A DNA stretch of 64,000 nt from Paramuribaculum intestinale (GCF_003024925.1 NZ_PUED01000001.1:1-64000), one strand, 5' to 3'; shown: positions 13,209-23,157, numbered from the stretch's first letter. Translations and numbers: made by a program. Notes: generated from the letters alone by a model not told the origin.

Positions 13209-14912
13209 TTATTCTGCCTTGTAGAGGTCGATCTGTGCGGGATTGAAAGCGGCTATGAAGTCGGCGTGGCGAGCCACCTCGCTCTGCGCGAGCTTGCAGT
13301 AAACACCTGCCGAACGGCTGAAACCTTCGTTGCGGTTGGCATCGGAGAGCATCAGGTATCCCATGATGATATTGCCGGCCATCTCCACCATGCGGCGAGC
13401 CATGAAATCAGTATAAGTCGTATCGTTGACCGCTGTCACGGCAGACACAGCAGTTTCATACTGCGCTGTCAGACCGATCAGCACATCCTTGATCCACTGC
13501 AGATCCTCGCGCACGGCCTGAGCCTCATATTCGCGGATCATGGCAAGATAGTTGCCGGTGGTGACGTGGCGGATAGCTGCCACGACCTGAAGCTGCGTGG
13601 TGCCTTCGTAAATGGATGTGATGCGTGCGTCGCGATATACGCGCTCACAGGCATAGTCCTTCATGAAGCCCGAGCCGCCATGTATCTGGATGCAGTCGTA
13701 GGCATTCTGGTTGCAATACTCGCTGCCCATACCCTTCACAAGCGGAGTGCATGCGTCGGCAAGCTTGCTGTAATGCTTCATTTCCTTGCGCTCGTCGGCT
13801 GTGAGCGAACGCTCTTTTGCGATATCCTCATAGATCTTGTAGATATCCACGAAGCGGGCTGTCTCGTAAAGCAGCGCGCGCGACGCATCGAGCTTGGCCT
13901 TCATCACCGAAAGCATCTCTGCCACAGCGGGGAACTCGATGATAGCCTTGCCGAACTGCTTGCGGTCCTTGGCATACGCCAGAGCCTCGCGATAGGCACG
14001 TTCGCTGACGCCCACCGACTGAGCGGCGATACCCAGACGGGCGCCGTTCATCAGAGCCATCACATATTTGATCAGACCCATACGGCGTGAGCCAACGAGC
14101 TCGGCCGGAGCGTTCTTATAGGTAAGCTCGCATGTCGGCGAACCCTTGATACCCATCTTGTTCTCGATACGGCGCACATCCACGCCACCGTTGCGCTTGT
14201 CGTAGATAAACATCGACAGGCCGCGGCCGTCGCGGGTGCCCTCTTCCGAACGGGCAAGCACGAGGTGTATATCGCTGTCGCCATTGGTGATGAAACGCTT
14301 AACACCATTGAGCACCCAGCTGCCGTCGGGCTTCTGCGTGGCCTTGAGCATCACCGACTGGAGGTCGGATCCGGCATCAGGCTCGGTGAGGTCCATCGAC
14401 ATGGTTTCGCCCTGACATACGCGCGGTATATAGCGCTGCTTCTGATCCTCATCGGCAAATTCATAGATTGTTTCGGCGCAGTCCTGCAGTCCCCAGAGAT
14501 TCTCGAAGCCTGTATCGGCACGGCTTACAATGTCAGCGGCCATGATATACGGAGTGATCGGGAAATTGAGTCCGCCCAGACGACGGGGCATAGCCATGCC
14601 CATCAGGCCGGCCTTGCGGCAGAGATCAAGATTCTCCTGTGTGCCGGGCGCATATATCACTCGTCCGTTCTCCACTTTCGGTCCGTCGTGATCCACTCCC
14701 TCGGCGTTGTCGGCGATAGTGCCGCCACAGATGTCGCCCACGATTTCCAGCACCTTGTCGTATGAATCCATCGCATCGGCGAAGTCCATCGGCGCATAGT
14801 CATATTTGGCGGCATCGGAATAGTTGCGTTCCTTGAGTTCGACGATCTTCTCCATCAACGGATGGTTGAGATGATGTCTGAGATCAGGATTATCGGTATA
14901 AAAATTAGCCAT
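13209..14912 (-). CDS. Acyl-CoA dehydrogenase
   Basis: A 567-residue FAD acyl-CoA dehydrogenase. The N-terminal helical domain is extended by about 60 residues. The middle beta domain has SMDLTEPDAGSDLQSV (flavin and substrate contacts), and the C-terminal helical domain has QCGGSGF-like IHGGSGFMKDYACERVYRDA and the catalytic Glu in SIYEGTTQLQ. A roughly 130-residue C-terminal extension follows, as in the larger bacterial members. It transfers electrons to EtfAB, encoded immediately upstream (5-nt gap to etfA), so the three genes form one unit for oxidation or reversible reduction of acyl-CoA. The substrate chain length cannot be read. Confidence 0.93.
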   Translation of the reverse strand: MANFYTDNPDLRHHLNHPLMEKIVELKERNYSDAAKYDYAPMDFADAMDSYDKVLEIVGDICGGTIADNAEGVDHDGPKVENGRVIYAPGTQENLDLCRKAGLMGMAMPRRLGGLNFPITPYIMAADIVSRADTGFENLWGLQDCAETIYEFADEDQKQRYIPRVCQGETMSMDLTEPDAGSDLQSVMLKATQKPDGSWVLNGVKRFITNGDSDIHLVLARSEEGTRDGRGLSMFIYDKRNGGVDVRRIENKMGIKGSPTCELTYKNAPAELVGSRRMGLIKYVMALMNGARLGIAAQSVGVSERAYREALAYAKDRKQFGKAIIEFPAVAEMLSVMKAKLDASRALLYETARFVDIYKIYEDIAKERSLTADERKEMKHYSKLADACTPLVKGMGSEYCNQNAYDCIQIHGGSGFMKDYACERVYRDARITSIYEGTTQLQVVAAIRHVTTGNYLAMIREYEAQAVREDLQWIKDVLIGLTAQYETAVSAVTAVNDTTYTDFMARRMVEMAGNIIMGYLMLSDANRNEGFSRSAGVYCKLAQSEVARHADFIAAFNPAQIDLYKAE

Positions 14913-14917
14913 TTTGT

Positions 14918-15946
14918 TTACTTCGAGTTCTTTTTGTAGTACTTGATGAGTTTGGGCACGATCTCCTCGGCGTTGCCGGTTATCACATAGTCGGCGATAG
15001 TGTTGATGGGAGCCTCCGGATCGTTATTGATGGAGATGACCATAGCACTGTCCTGCATGCCGGCTATATGCTGTATCTGTCCGGATATACCGCAGGCGAT
15101 ATAGAGTTTCGGACGGACGGTGACACCGGTCTGTCCGATCTGACGGTCGTGGTCGACAAAGCCGGCGTCGACAGCCGCACGCGATGCACCGACCTCTCCG
15201 CCGAGAGTGTTGGCGAGATCGAAGAGAAGATCGAAGTTTTCCTTCGAACCCATGCCGTAACCTCCGGCAACGATGATGGGCGAATTCTTGATGTTGACCT
15301 TCGACTTTTCGATATGACGGTCGATGATCTCCACCACGTAGTCCTCGGGGCGGACATATTTCTTCACGTCGAGATTAACCACCTTGCCCCTATGGTTCTC
15401 ATCATGGATCTGCTTCTTCATGACGCCCTCGCGCACTGTGGCCATCTGCGGACGGCAATCAGGATTGACGATCGTTGCCACGATGTTGCCGCCGAATGCC
15501 GGACGTATCTGGTATAGCAGGTTTTCGTAAGCCTTTCCGGTCTTGGGATCGGTGTGCGGGCCGATCTCAAGCGCTGTGCAGTCGGCGGTCAGACCGCTGT
15601 GGAGGCACGAGCTCACACGCGGACCCAGATCGCGGCCTATACAGGTGGCGCCCATGAGGCATACCTGAGGCTTGATCTCCTTGAACAGGTTGATGAGAGC
15701 CGAAGCGTGAGGATTGGAGGTATAGGGATAAAGCTTCTTATCCTCGAACTTATAGACCGTGTCGGCGCCATATTTGAAGATCTCTTTCTCCACATCGTGA
15801 AGCTTGTCGCCGATTACCACTGCCTCAAGCTTCACGCCGAGGTTGTTGGCGAGCTGTCGTCCCTTGGTCAGCAGCTCAAGGCTGACGTCGGCCACCTTGC
15901 CGTCGTCGTACTCGCAATATACTATGAGATTGTTGGTGTCTGCCAT
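14918..15946 (-). CDS. etfA: Electron transfer flavoprotein alpha subunit
   Basis: A 342-residue EtfA beginning MADTNNLIVYCEYDDGKVAD. The C-terminal FAD domain has the motifs IVAGGYGMGSKE, GASRAAVDAGFVDHDRQIGQTG and LYIACGISGQIQHIAGM, and ends with the usual NNDPEAPINTIADYVITGN. It pairs with EtfB from the upstream gene and accepts electrons from the adjacent dehydrogenase. Gaps in the operon are 37 nt to etfB and 5 nt to the dehydrogenase gene. Confidence 0.96.
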   Translation of the reverse strand: MADTNNLIVYCEYDDGKVADVSLELLTKGRQLANNLGVKLEAVVIGDKLHDVEKEIFKYGADTVYKFEDKKLYPYTSNPHASALINLFKEIKPQVCLMGATCIGRDLGPRVSSCLHSGLTADCTALEIGPHTDPKTGKAYENLLYQIRPAFGGNIVATIVNPDCRPQMATVREGVMKKQIHDENHRGKVVNLDVKKYVRPEDYVVEIIDRHIEKSKVNIKNSPIIVAGGYGMGSKENFDLLFDLANTLGGEVGASRAAVDAGFVDHDRQIGQTGVTVRPKLYIACGISGQIQHIAGMQDSAMVISINNDPEAPINTIADYVITGNAEEIVPKLIKYYKKNSK

Positions 15947-15983
15947 ATTGTTTTCTTTGACATTTAGAGGTTAACGACCGGCA

Positions 15984-16856
15984 TCAGCCTATCGTGTGAT
16001 TGGCTAAAAGTTCCTTTATCAGACCTTCGAGCGACTCGTCGTCGTTGTCGAGCTTGCGGCTCTCCTTGGCTGTGAACACCACGTTGACGATATTCTTCAC
16101 CTTGGTCGGAGAGCCGGGCATACCGATCTGCTCCGGATCAGCGTCGACGTCGGCTGCACTCCACTCGCGGATGGTCAGTTCCGGACGTTTGGCCACTATC
16201 TCCTTTATCTGTTCGGGCAGTTTGGACTGCTCCGACTGCGATGTAGCATATTTGAACCGCATCAGACGCATGGCGTTGCGCGGACGGCAGTCGGGCGCCG
16301 ATCCGTTGACAGTCACCACGCATGGCAGCGGAGCCTTGACGGTTTCAACGCCGTTTTCCAGACGTCGCTTTACTATGATATGGCCATTGGCCACTTCGAG
16401 AATATCCTCGGCATATGTCACCTGAGGCAGACCGAGCTTCTCGGCTATCTGGGGGCCAACCTGAGCGGTGTCGCCGTCGATTGCCTGACGGCCGCCGAGG
16501 ATCAGGTCGTAATTGCCGATCTTTTTCACAGCCTGGGCGAGCGAATAGGATGTGGCTAGAGTATCGGCGCCACCAAGCACACGGTCGGTCAGAACAATGC
16601 CGCCGTCGGCTCCGCGCATCATGGCCTCGCGGATTATCTCCGAGGCACGGGGAAGACCCATGGTAAGAAGAGTGACTGTGGTCCCGGGGTTGGCGTCCTT
16701 TATGCGGAGCGCCTGCTCAAGCGCGTTGAGATCCTCAGGGTTGAAGATGGCGGGGAGAGCGGCGCGGTTGATGGTGCCGTCCTCCTTCATTGCATCTTTG
16801 CCCACGTTGCGGGTGTCAGGCACCTGCTTTGCGAGCACAACGATGTTAAGGCTCAT
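15984..16856 (-). CDS. etfB: Electron transfer flavoprotein beta subunit
   Basis: A 290-residue EtfB: MSLNIVVLAKQVPDTRNVGK opens the nucleotide-binding domain, with GADTLATSYSLAQAVKKIG and LILGGRQAIDGDTAQVGPQIAEKLGLPQVTY-type AMP/FAD site motifs. It is the first gene of the leftward etfB-etfA-dehydrogenase operon and has a consensus promoter at 16894-16925. Whether this ETF bifurcates cannot be decided by eye. Confidence 0.96.
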   Translation of the reverse strand: MSLNIVVLAKQVPDTRNVGKDAMKEDGTINRAALPAIFNPEDLNALEQALRIKDANPGTTVTLLTMGLPRASEIIREAMMRGADGGIVLTDRVLGGADTLATSYSLAQAVKKIGNYDLILGGRQAIDGDTAQVGPQIAEKLGLPQVTYAEDILEVANGHIIVKRRLENGVETVKAPLPCVVTVNGSAPDCRPRNAMRLMRFKYATSQSEQSKLPEQIKEIVAKRPELTIREWSAADVDADPEQIGMPGSPTKVKNIVNVVFTAKESRKLDNDDESLEGLIKELLANHTIG

Positions 16857-16893
16857 ACTTTTTCTTATTATTGATAATTTCTAATTCAGGCTA

Positions 16894-16925
16894 CAAAGAT
16901 ACTAATTTCAGCCGACAACGGCAAA
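16894..16925 (-). promoter_or_regulatory. Promoter of the etf operon
   Basis: Reverse-strand TTTG (16922-16925), exactly 20 nt, then TATCTTTG (16894-16901): a full match to the Bacteroidota consensus. Confidence 0.75.
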
Positions 16926-16943
16926 CCGCCGGAGCGTATCGGC

Positions 16944-18353
16944 TCAGTCGTGGCTGCTGCCGTCGAAACAATGGGTACAGATCTTGCACTTTGGCAATCC
17001 GATCGAGCTGACCACATTCTCTATCGAACTGAACTGAAGAGAATCTATGCCGAGCTGCTCGCGGATTGTCTCCACCATGCGACGGTATTTCTCGCTGCCG
17101 GTGGCTGCATATTCTTCGAGGTTACGATCGTGATCCCCCTCAAGCTCCTTGATCACACGACGGGTGATCAGCTCCAGTTCGCTTTTCGACGCAGTGAAGT
17201 TGAGGAAGCGGCAGGGATATATCAGGGGCGGACAGCTGATGCGCATGTGCACCTCGCGGGCGCCCGACTCATATAGATCGCTGACGTTGTCGCGGAGCTG
17301 CGTTCCCCTGACGATCGAGTCGTCGCAGAATATCACTTTGCGGTCGCGCAAAAGCGATTTGTTGGGGATAAGCTTCATCTTGGCCACCAGCTCGCGGCGC
17401 TCCTGTGTGCTCGGAGTGAAACTGCGTGGCCAGGTCGGAGTGTACTTGACGATACCGCGCTTGTAAGGCACCTTCTTGCCCTCGGCATAACCGAGAGCCA
17501 TTCCTATGCCGGAGTCGGGAATAGCGCTGACGAAATCGGCATCGGTGTCATCGTCGCTGCCCATATTCTTGCCGCATTCGTAGCGCATTTCGTCTACGTT
17601 GCGTCCCTCATACTGGCACACCGGATAACCGTAATAGGTCCAGAGAAAGGCGCACACCTGCATCTCTTCTCCAGGAGCTTTGAGCTGCCGCATGCCTTCG
17701 GAGTCGAACTCCACGATCTCGCCTGGGCCGAGATCGCGCTCTATCCGGAAACCGAGATTGGGGAACGCGCAGCTTTCGGATGTAGCGGCAAAAGCCCCGT
17801 CCTTACGGCCGATGATTATAGGAGTACGGCCAAGACGGTCGCGGGCCGCTATTATACGGTCCTCAAGCAGCAGAAGCATGCTGCACGATCCCTTGACGCG
17901 GTTATATACGTTTTCTATACCGCTCACATAGTCGCTGCCCTCGCTTATGAGAGCCGCGATCATCTCAGTGGGATTGATTATATCGTAGCTGTGCTCGCAG
18001 AAGTGATGGCCTTTTTCAAGCAGTTCGCTCTCAAGCTCGCGGATATTGTTGATGCGGCCTACGGTCACGATGGCGAACTTGCCCAGATGACAGTTGACGA
18101 TTATAGGCTGTGCATCCGTATCGCTTATCACGCCGATACCCTGACGGCCAGAAAATTCGTGCAGATCGCCTTCGAACTTCGTGCGGAAATATGAATTCTC
18201 TATATTGTGTATGGAGCGGCTGAACACACCATTGTTCACCGTCGCCATGCCGGCACGTTTGGTGCCCATGTGACTGTTGTAGTCAACGCCGTAAAAAAGC
18301 TCGCTGACACAGTCCGAACGTTTTGAGATTCCGAAAAAACCTCCCATATTCAA
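16944..18353 (-). CDS. PurF-like amidophosphoribosyltransferase homologue lacking the N-terminal Cys
   Basis: A 469-residue homologue of glutamine PRPP amidotransferase: an N-terminal Ntn-type glutaminase-like domain (HMGTKRAGMATVNNG and GRINNIRELESELLEKGHHF are recognisable) and a C-terminal PRTase domain with the PRPP loop VIFCDDSIVRGTQLRDN. True PurF is processed to expose Cys1 (CGVFGI-like); here the start is MNMGGFFGIS, with Gly at that position, so glutamine hydrolysis by the standard route is not expected. The C-terminus has a cysteine cluster, CKICTHCFDGSSHD. It lies 75 nt after purL on the same strand. It may be ammonia-dependent, regulatory or of different function. Confidence 0.85.
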   Translation of the reverse strand: MNMGGFFGISKRSDCVSELFYGVDYNSHMGTKRAGMATVNNGVFSRSIHNIENSYFRTKFEGDLHEFSGRQGIGVISDTDAQPIIVNCHLGKFAIVTVGRINNIRELESELLEKGHHFCEHSYDIINPTEMIAALISEGSDYVSGIENVYNRVKGSCSMLLLLEDRIIAARDRLGRTPIIIGRKDGAFAATSESCAFPNLGFRIERDLGPGEIVEFDSEGMRQLKAPGEEMQVCAFLWTYYGYPVCQYEGRNVDEMRYECGKNMGSDDDTDADFVSAIPDSGIGMALGYAEGKKVPYKRGIVKYTPTWPRSFTPSTQERRELVAKMKLIPNKSLLRDRKVIFCDDSIVRGTQLRDNVSDLYESGAREVHMRISCPPLIYPCRFLNFTASKSELELITRRVIKELEGDHDRNLEEYAATGSEKYRRMVETIREQLGIDSLQFSSIENVVSSIGLPKCKICTHCFDGSSHD

Positions 18354-18360
18354 TTTTTTA

Positions 18361-18408
18361 AGCAGGTGGTCCTGTGATCGGAATGATCATCGTATGGACT
18401 CACCTGCT
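18361..18408. promoter_or_regulatory. Inverted repeat between purL and the PurF-like gene
   Basis: AGCAGGTGGTCC (18361-18372) and GGACTCACCTGCT (18396-18408) form a stem with one bulge. With no T run it is more likely an attenuator or operator than a simple terminator. Confidence 0.4.
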
Positions 18409-18428
18409 GTAGGTTGTGATTCGATAAT

Positions 18429-21400
18429 TTATTTATGGTTTTCAATCCACTTGCGCGCATTGACGAAGGCATCGATCCAGGGCGTCACTTCGTCCGACCG
18501 TCGCGCGGCGGGATAGTAGCCACACTGCCACGGGAATATCGCTCTTTCGAGGTGAGGCATCATGGCCAGATGACGTCCGTCGGCCGAGCAGATTCCTGCC
18601 ACAGCGCCACGCGAGCCGTTGGGATTGCCCGGATATGAGGCATAGCTGTAGCGGGCCACGACATTATAGTTTTCAAGCGGCATCGGCAAGACAAATTTTC
18701 CTTCGCCATGAGCCACCCATATACCGGTCTTCATGCCTGACAGCGGACCGAACATCACGGAGTTGTTTTCGGGCACTGTCACTCCCAGGAACTGCGATTC
18801 GAACTTGTGGCTGTCGTTGTGTTCCATCCTCGCGCGCTTCGGATGCTCCGGGTTTATGAGGTTGAGTTCGACCATCAGCTGACATCCGTTACAGATGCCG
18901 AGGCTAAGTGTGTCGGAGCGCTTGTAGAAGCGTTCGAGAGCTGTGCGGGCGTTGTCATTCCACAGGAAGCCGCCGGCCCATCCTTTGGCCGAACCGAGCA
19001 CATCGGAATTGGAGAAGCCTCCGCAGAACACGATCATGTTGACATCCTCAAGCGTTTCACGTCCGCTCATCAGGTCGGTCATGTGCACGTCTTTCACATC
19101 GAATCCGGCCAGATAGAGCGAATAAGCCATCTCGCGATCGCCATTGACGCCCTTCTCCCTTATTATTGCAGCGCGCACGCCCGACTTGGCATGGCGTCCG
19201 AGCGTCAGGCCACGCGAGGCAAGCTTGCCGTCGAAGCCTTTGGGCAGACGATAGCGGATAGGCTGCTTCTTGTAGTTCTCAAAACGGCTTGCAGCCTGCT
19301 TTTCGCCGCTCTGGCAGCGGTCAAGCAGATACGACGGACGCATCCACACGTCGCGCAGCCAATCGATGCCGAGCATCGTTTCCTCTCCGCGATGATTTAT
19401 CATAAGCATGCGCTCCTCGGCAGGACGGCCGATGACGATGTGCTTCACACCTGCCTTGTCAAGAAGTTCCATAGCCTTGTCGGCTTTGTCGTCGGCCACC
19501 TGGAGCACTACGGCCGGATTCTCTGCAAACAATATCTTGACGAGATCGTCCTCGCCGGCGGCGACAAAGCCATCGGTCGACATCTCGATACCACCCTTGG
19601 TGTTGGCGAAAGCCATTTCGAGGAGCGTAGTCACCAGACCGCCGGCCGAGACATCGTGGGCGGCCATCACCGAACCACGCGCCACAAGCCGCTGCACGGC
19701 ATTGAACGCCGCCGCAAACCGTCCGGCATCGGCTACTGTCGGAGCCTCAGCGCCAAGACGGTTCATGGTCTGTCCCAGAGCCGAACCGCCGAGCTTGAGC
19801 GAATCGGACGAGAAGTCGACATATATAAACTGCGACTTCTTGGGCTGCATCACCGGGCTTACCGTACGTTTCACGTCGGTCACCTCACCGGCAGCCGAAA
19901 TGATCACAGTGCCGGGAGCGAACACCTTGTCATCGCCATATTTCTGAGTCATCGAAAGACTGTCCTTGCCGGTTGGGATATTGATACCGAGAGCGCAGGC
20001 AAAGTCACTGCAGGCCTCCACTGCACGGTAGAGCGCCGCATCCTCGCCCTCGTTACGGCAGGGCCACATCCAGTTGGCCGACAGCGACACCGCTTTGAGC
20101 CCACCCTTCAGAGGCGCGCCGACGATATTGGTCAGCGACTCGGCCACAGCCATCACCGAACCACGGGCGGCATCAACCAGAGCCACCTGGGGAGCATGGC
20201 CGATAGAAGTGGCTATGCCCTCCTTGCCGCGGTAGTCGAGAGCCACTACTCCACAGTCGCTGAGCGGGAGCTGTATCTCGCCCTGACACTGCTGACGGGC
20301 CACCTTGCCGGTCACCGAACGGTCAACCTTGTTTGTGAGCCAGTCCTTGGATGCCACAGCCTCCAGGCTGAGCACATCGCGCACATAATCCTCGATCTTA
20401 TCGGACGAATATTCAAGGTCGGCATACGTATTCACCACAGTGTTGTCGGTCATGACAGTCTTGGGCGAATTGCCAAACATGTCGGCCATAGCAAGATCGA
20501 TCGGCTTTACGCCGTCGGCCTGCTCGAACACGAAGCGGTCGTCGGCAGTGGTCTCACCCACCACATACAGCGGGCTGCGTTCGCGCTCTGCGATGCGTGC
20601 CACCCGCTCTATATCGTCGGCGTGGAGCACCATGCCCATGCGTTCCTGACTCTCATTACCAACGATCTCCTTGGCCGACAGAGTCTTGTCACCTACAGGA
20701 AGAGCATTGAGATCGATATGGCCGCCGGTAGCCTCAACCAGTTCCGACAAAGCGTTGAGATGTCCGCCTGCGCCGTGGTCGTGGATCGACACGATCGGAT
20801 TGCTGTCGCTCTCGGCAAGAGCACGTATGACATTGCTGACGCGCTTCTGCATCTCAGGATTGGCTCGCTGCACAGCGTTCAGCTCGATAGCGTTGGCATA
20901 CTGGCCTGTCGCCACCGACGAAACGGCGCCGCCACCCATACCGATACGGTAGTTGTCGCCACCCATCACCACTACTTTCTCACCCGGCTCTGGAGTGCCT
21001 TTGATAGCGTCGCGCGCTGCGGCGAAGCCTACGCCTCCGGCAAGCATGATCACCTTGTCATAAGCATAGAGCTTGCCGTTCTCATCGTGTTCAAACGTAA
21101 GCAGCGATCCGCAGATCAGCGGCTGACCGAATTTATTTCCGAAATCCGACGCTCCGTTAGAAGCCTTGATGAGTATGTCGCATGGTGTCTGATAAAGCCA
21201 CACACGCGGATTCATCATCAGCTCCCAGCGATGCCCGGGACTCATGCGCGGATATGATGTCATATACACAGCCGTACCGGCTATGGGCAGACTGGCGCGG
21301 CCTCCTCCGAGTCGGTCGCGGATCTCGCCGCCCGAACCGGTAGCCGCACCGTTGAAAGGCTCTACGGTTGTGGGGAAATTGTGAGTTTCGGCTTTAAGCG

Positions 21401-22127
21401 ATATCACGGTCGGTATCTCCTTGACGTCGAAATAATCAGGCTGTTCGGGATTGACCGGATAGAACTGCTCTACTTTCGGGCCCTTGACAAAGGCCACATT
21501 GTCCTTGTAAGCCGACACAAGAGCGTTGGGATTGGTCTGGGATGTCTTTTTGATCAGCTTGAACAGCGACATAGGTTTCTCCTGACCATCGATCACGAAT
21601 GTGCCGTTGAATATCTTGTGACGGCAATGCTCGGAATTGACCTGCGAGAATCCGAACACCTCGCTGTCGGTCAGCGGACGGCCGAGCCTCCGCGACAGAT
21701 CGCACAGATAGTTCTCCTCATCGGCGCTGAGCGCCAGACCCTCCGCACGGTTGTATTCGGCTATATCCTCGATATAAACTATCGGTTCGGGCTTGCGGTC
21801 GGTGGTGAACACCCGTGAGTTGAGTCCCTCGTAGACACGTTCGAGCATCTTGTCGAACTTTGGCGGATTCTCACGCGCCACCACAAACTGCTCTATGCGC
21901 GTGATTCCTGTCAGTCCCATGTTCTGGGTTATCTCTACGGCATTTGTGCTCCACGGGGTTATCATCTCCTTGCGGGGACCCACAAATGTGCCTTTCACTG
22001 AAGTTGACGAGAGAGGTTTGGCACCTCCGAACAGCCACGTGAGTTTCTCCTTCTCCTGATCAGAGAAACGGTGGTCAGTTTCCACAGCTGTCACTGTGTC
22101 GGCGCCTTTCTTGAAGAATACGACCAT
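18429..22127 (-). CDS. purL: Phosphoribosylformylglycinamidine synthase
   Basis: A large single-chain FGAM synthase (1232 residues from MVVFFKKGADTVTAVETDHR), the fourth step of purine synthesis. In order: PurS-like N-terminal domain, linker, two AIRS-like ATP domains (VNSEHCRHKIF, LKAETHNFPTTVEPFNGA, SIHDHGAGGHLNA, MAAHDVSAGGL) and a C-terminal class I glutaminase with Cys in LGICNGCQLMVEL and His in WVAHGEGKF. The frame runs to 22214, but those 29 residues overlap the -7 box at 22160-22167, so 22127 is the start. The PurF-like gene follows. The protein has the normal length for the large type. Confidence 0.97.
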   Translation of the reverse strand: MVVFFKKGADTVTAVETDHRFSDQEKEKLTWLFGGAKPLSSTSVKGTFVGPRKEMITPWSTNAVEITQNMGLTGITRIEQFVVARENPPKFDKMLERVYEGLNSRVFTTDRKPEPIVYIEDIAEYNRAEGLALSADEENYLCDLSRRLGRPLTDSEVFGFSQVNSEHCRHKIFNGTFVIDGQEKPMSLFKLIKKTSQTNPNALVSAYKDNVAFVKGPKVEQFYPVNPEQPDYFDVKEIPTVISLKAETHNFPTTVEPFNGAATGSGGEIRDRLGGGRASLPIAGTAVYMTSYPRMSPGHRWELMMNPRVWLYQTPCDILIKASNGASDFGNKFGQPLICGSLLTFEHDENGKLYAYDKVIMLAGGVGFAAARDAIKGTPEPGEKVVVMGGDNYRIGMGGGAVSSVATGQYANAIELNAVQRANPEMQKRVSNVIRALAESDSNPIVSIHDHGAGGHLNALSELVEATGGHIDLNALPVGDKTLSAKEIVGNESQERMGMVLHADDIERVARIAERERSPLYVVGETTADDRFVFEQADGVKPIDLAMADMFGNSPKTVMTDNTVVNTYADLEYSSDKIEDYVRDVLSLEAVASKDWLTNKVDRSVTGKVARQQCQGEIQLPLSDCGVVALDYRGKEGIATSIGHAPQVALVDAARGSVMAVAESLTNIVGAPLKGGLKAVSLSANWMWPCRNEGEDAALYRAVEACSDFACALGINIPTGKDSLSMTQKYGDDKVFAPGTVIISAAGEVTDVKRTVSPVMQPKKSQFIYVDFSSDSLKLGGSALGQTMNRLGAEAPTVADAGRFAAAFNAVQRLVARGSVMAAHDVSAGGLVTTLLEMAFANTKGGIEMSTDGFVAAGEDDLVKILFAENPAVVLQVADDKADKAMELLDKAGVKHIVIGRPAEERMLMINHRGEETMLGIDWLRDVWMRPSYLLDRCQSGEKQAASRFENYKKQPIRYRLPKGFDGKLASRGLTLGRHAKSGVRAAIIREKGVNGDREMAYSLYLAGFDVKDVHMTDLMSGRETLEDVNMIVFCGGFSNSDVLGSAKGWAGGFLWNDNARTALERFYKRSDTLSLGICNGCQLMVELNLINPEHPKRARMEHNDSHKFESQFLGVTVPENNSVMFGPLSGMKTGIWVAHGEGKFVLPMPLENYNVVARYSYASYPGNPNGSRGAVAGICSADGRHLAMMPHLERAIFPWQCGYYPAARRSDEVTPWIDAFVNARKWIENHK

Positions 22128-22159
22128 GCTTGGTTTATTGTTGGTGATGTTTATGGGTG

Positions 22160-22167
22160 CAAATTTA
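22160..22167 (-). promoter_or_regulatory. -7 box of purL
   Basis: Reverse-strand TAAATTTG, with GTTG about 19 nt upstream; 33 nt before the purL start. Confidence 0.55.
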
Positions 22168-22333
22168 AGCATTATTGGCGAAAATTCAACCCCTCCGCAT
22201 CGATTTTGACACATACTATTAACACACCGGCCGCTCTGCCCTCACCAGCCCCTGACCGACCCGGATGTCAGCCGTACACCACATTACAACACTGTTCTAC
22301 GACGCAACACTTGGCAGTTTGACGCATTTTTCT

Positions 22334-22341
22334 TAAATTTG
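22334..22341 (+). promoter_or_regulatory. -7 box of efp
   Basis: TAAATTTG, with TTGG about 18 nt upstream; 29 nt before the efp ATG. Confidence 0.6.
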
Positions 22342-22370
22342 CGCCCGGAAAATCAAATCATCATAATTAT

Positions 22371-22937
22371 ATGATCAACGCTCAAGACATCAAAAACGGC
22401 ACCTGCATACGCATGGACGGCCGCCTCTACTTCTGTGTAGAATTCCTTCACGTGAAGCCCGGCAAAGGCAACACCTTTATGCGCACCAAGCTCAAGGACG
22501 TTGTCGACGGCCGCGTACTCGAGCGCCGCTTCAACATCGGCGAGAAGCTTGAGGACGTGAGAGTCGAGCGCCGCCCGTTCCAGTACCTCTACACCGATGG
22601 CGACGACGATATCTTCATGAACAACGAGACATTCGAGCAGATTCCCATCAACAAAGAACTCGTCACCGGCGCGGCATACATGAAAGAGGGCGACACAGTG
22701 GAAGTCGTGACTGACGCATCCACCGAAACCGTGCTCTTCGCCGAGATGCCCATCAAGACCGTACTCAAAATCACATATACCGAACCGGGACTTAAAGGCG
22801 ACACAGCCACCAACACCCTCAAACCCGCCACAGTCGAAACCGGCGCGGAAGTACGAGTGCCGCTCTTCATCAACGAAGGCGAGCTCATCGAGGTTGACAC
22901 CCGCGACGGATCCTACATCGGCCGCGTAAAGGCATAA
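22371..22937 (+). CDS. efp: Elongation factor P
   Basis: A 188-residue EF-P with three beta domains: a KOW-like N-terminal domain, whose tip loop VKPGKGNTF places Lys32 at the position that reaches the peptidyl-transferase centre, then two OB domains ending GDSYIG-like [11 protein letters not shown]. It relieves stalling at polyproline stretches. No modification genes (epmAB, ymfI) are in the window. The gene is monocistronic, with a terminator directly after it. Confidence 0.97.
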   Translation: MINAQDIKNGTCIRMDGRLYFCVEFLHVKPGKGNTFMRTKLKDVVDGRVLERRFNIGEKLEDVRVERRPFQYLYTDGDDDIFMNNETFEQIPINKELVTGAAYMKEGDTVEVVTDASTETVLFAEMPIKTVLKITYTEPGLKGDTATNTLKPATVETGAEVRVPLFINEGELIEVDTRDGSYIGRVKA

Positions 22938-22966
22938 CCCCCGGCCGCACGACAAACAACATTGAG

Positions 22967-22999
22967 AAATGCACCCTCCAAAGGGGTGCATTTTTTCTT
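22967..22999 (+). terminator. Terminator of efp
   Basis: AAATGCACCC (22967-22976) pairs with GGGTGCATTT (22984-22993), followed by a run of T. Confidence 0.85.
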
Positions 23000-23099
23000 T
23001 ATACCAAGCGAGAAATAAACGTCTATCCGCTGCAAAAAGCTATACTTGAGGCAAAATTTCGAAAAAAGTGGACTTAATACACTATTTTTCACCAAAAAA

Positions 23100-23131
23100 T
23101 TTGCCCGACCCGACTATTGATATTATATTTG
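23100..23131 (+). promoter_or_regulatory. Consensus promoter of the small gene/glycosylase pair
   Basis: TTTG (23100-23103), a 20-nt spacer and TATATTTG (23124-23131). The transcript should begin near 23138, 20 nt before the ATG at 23158. Confidence 0.75.
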
Positions 23132-23157
23132 CGCCCAAACAACCGATTAACGTAATA

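Noticed and set aside
18807-21257. An 816-codon open frame antisense to purL
   Set aside because: It is the shadow of a clearly functional PurL; its composition is His/Arg-rich with no domain.
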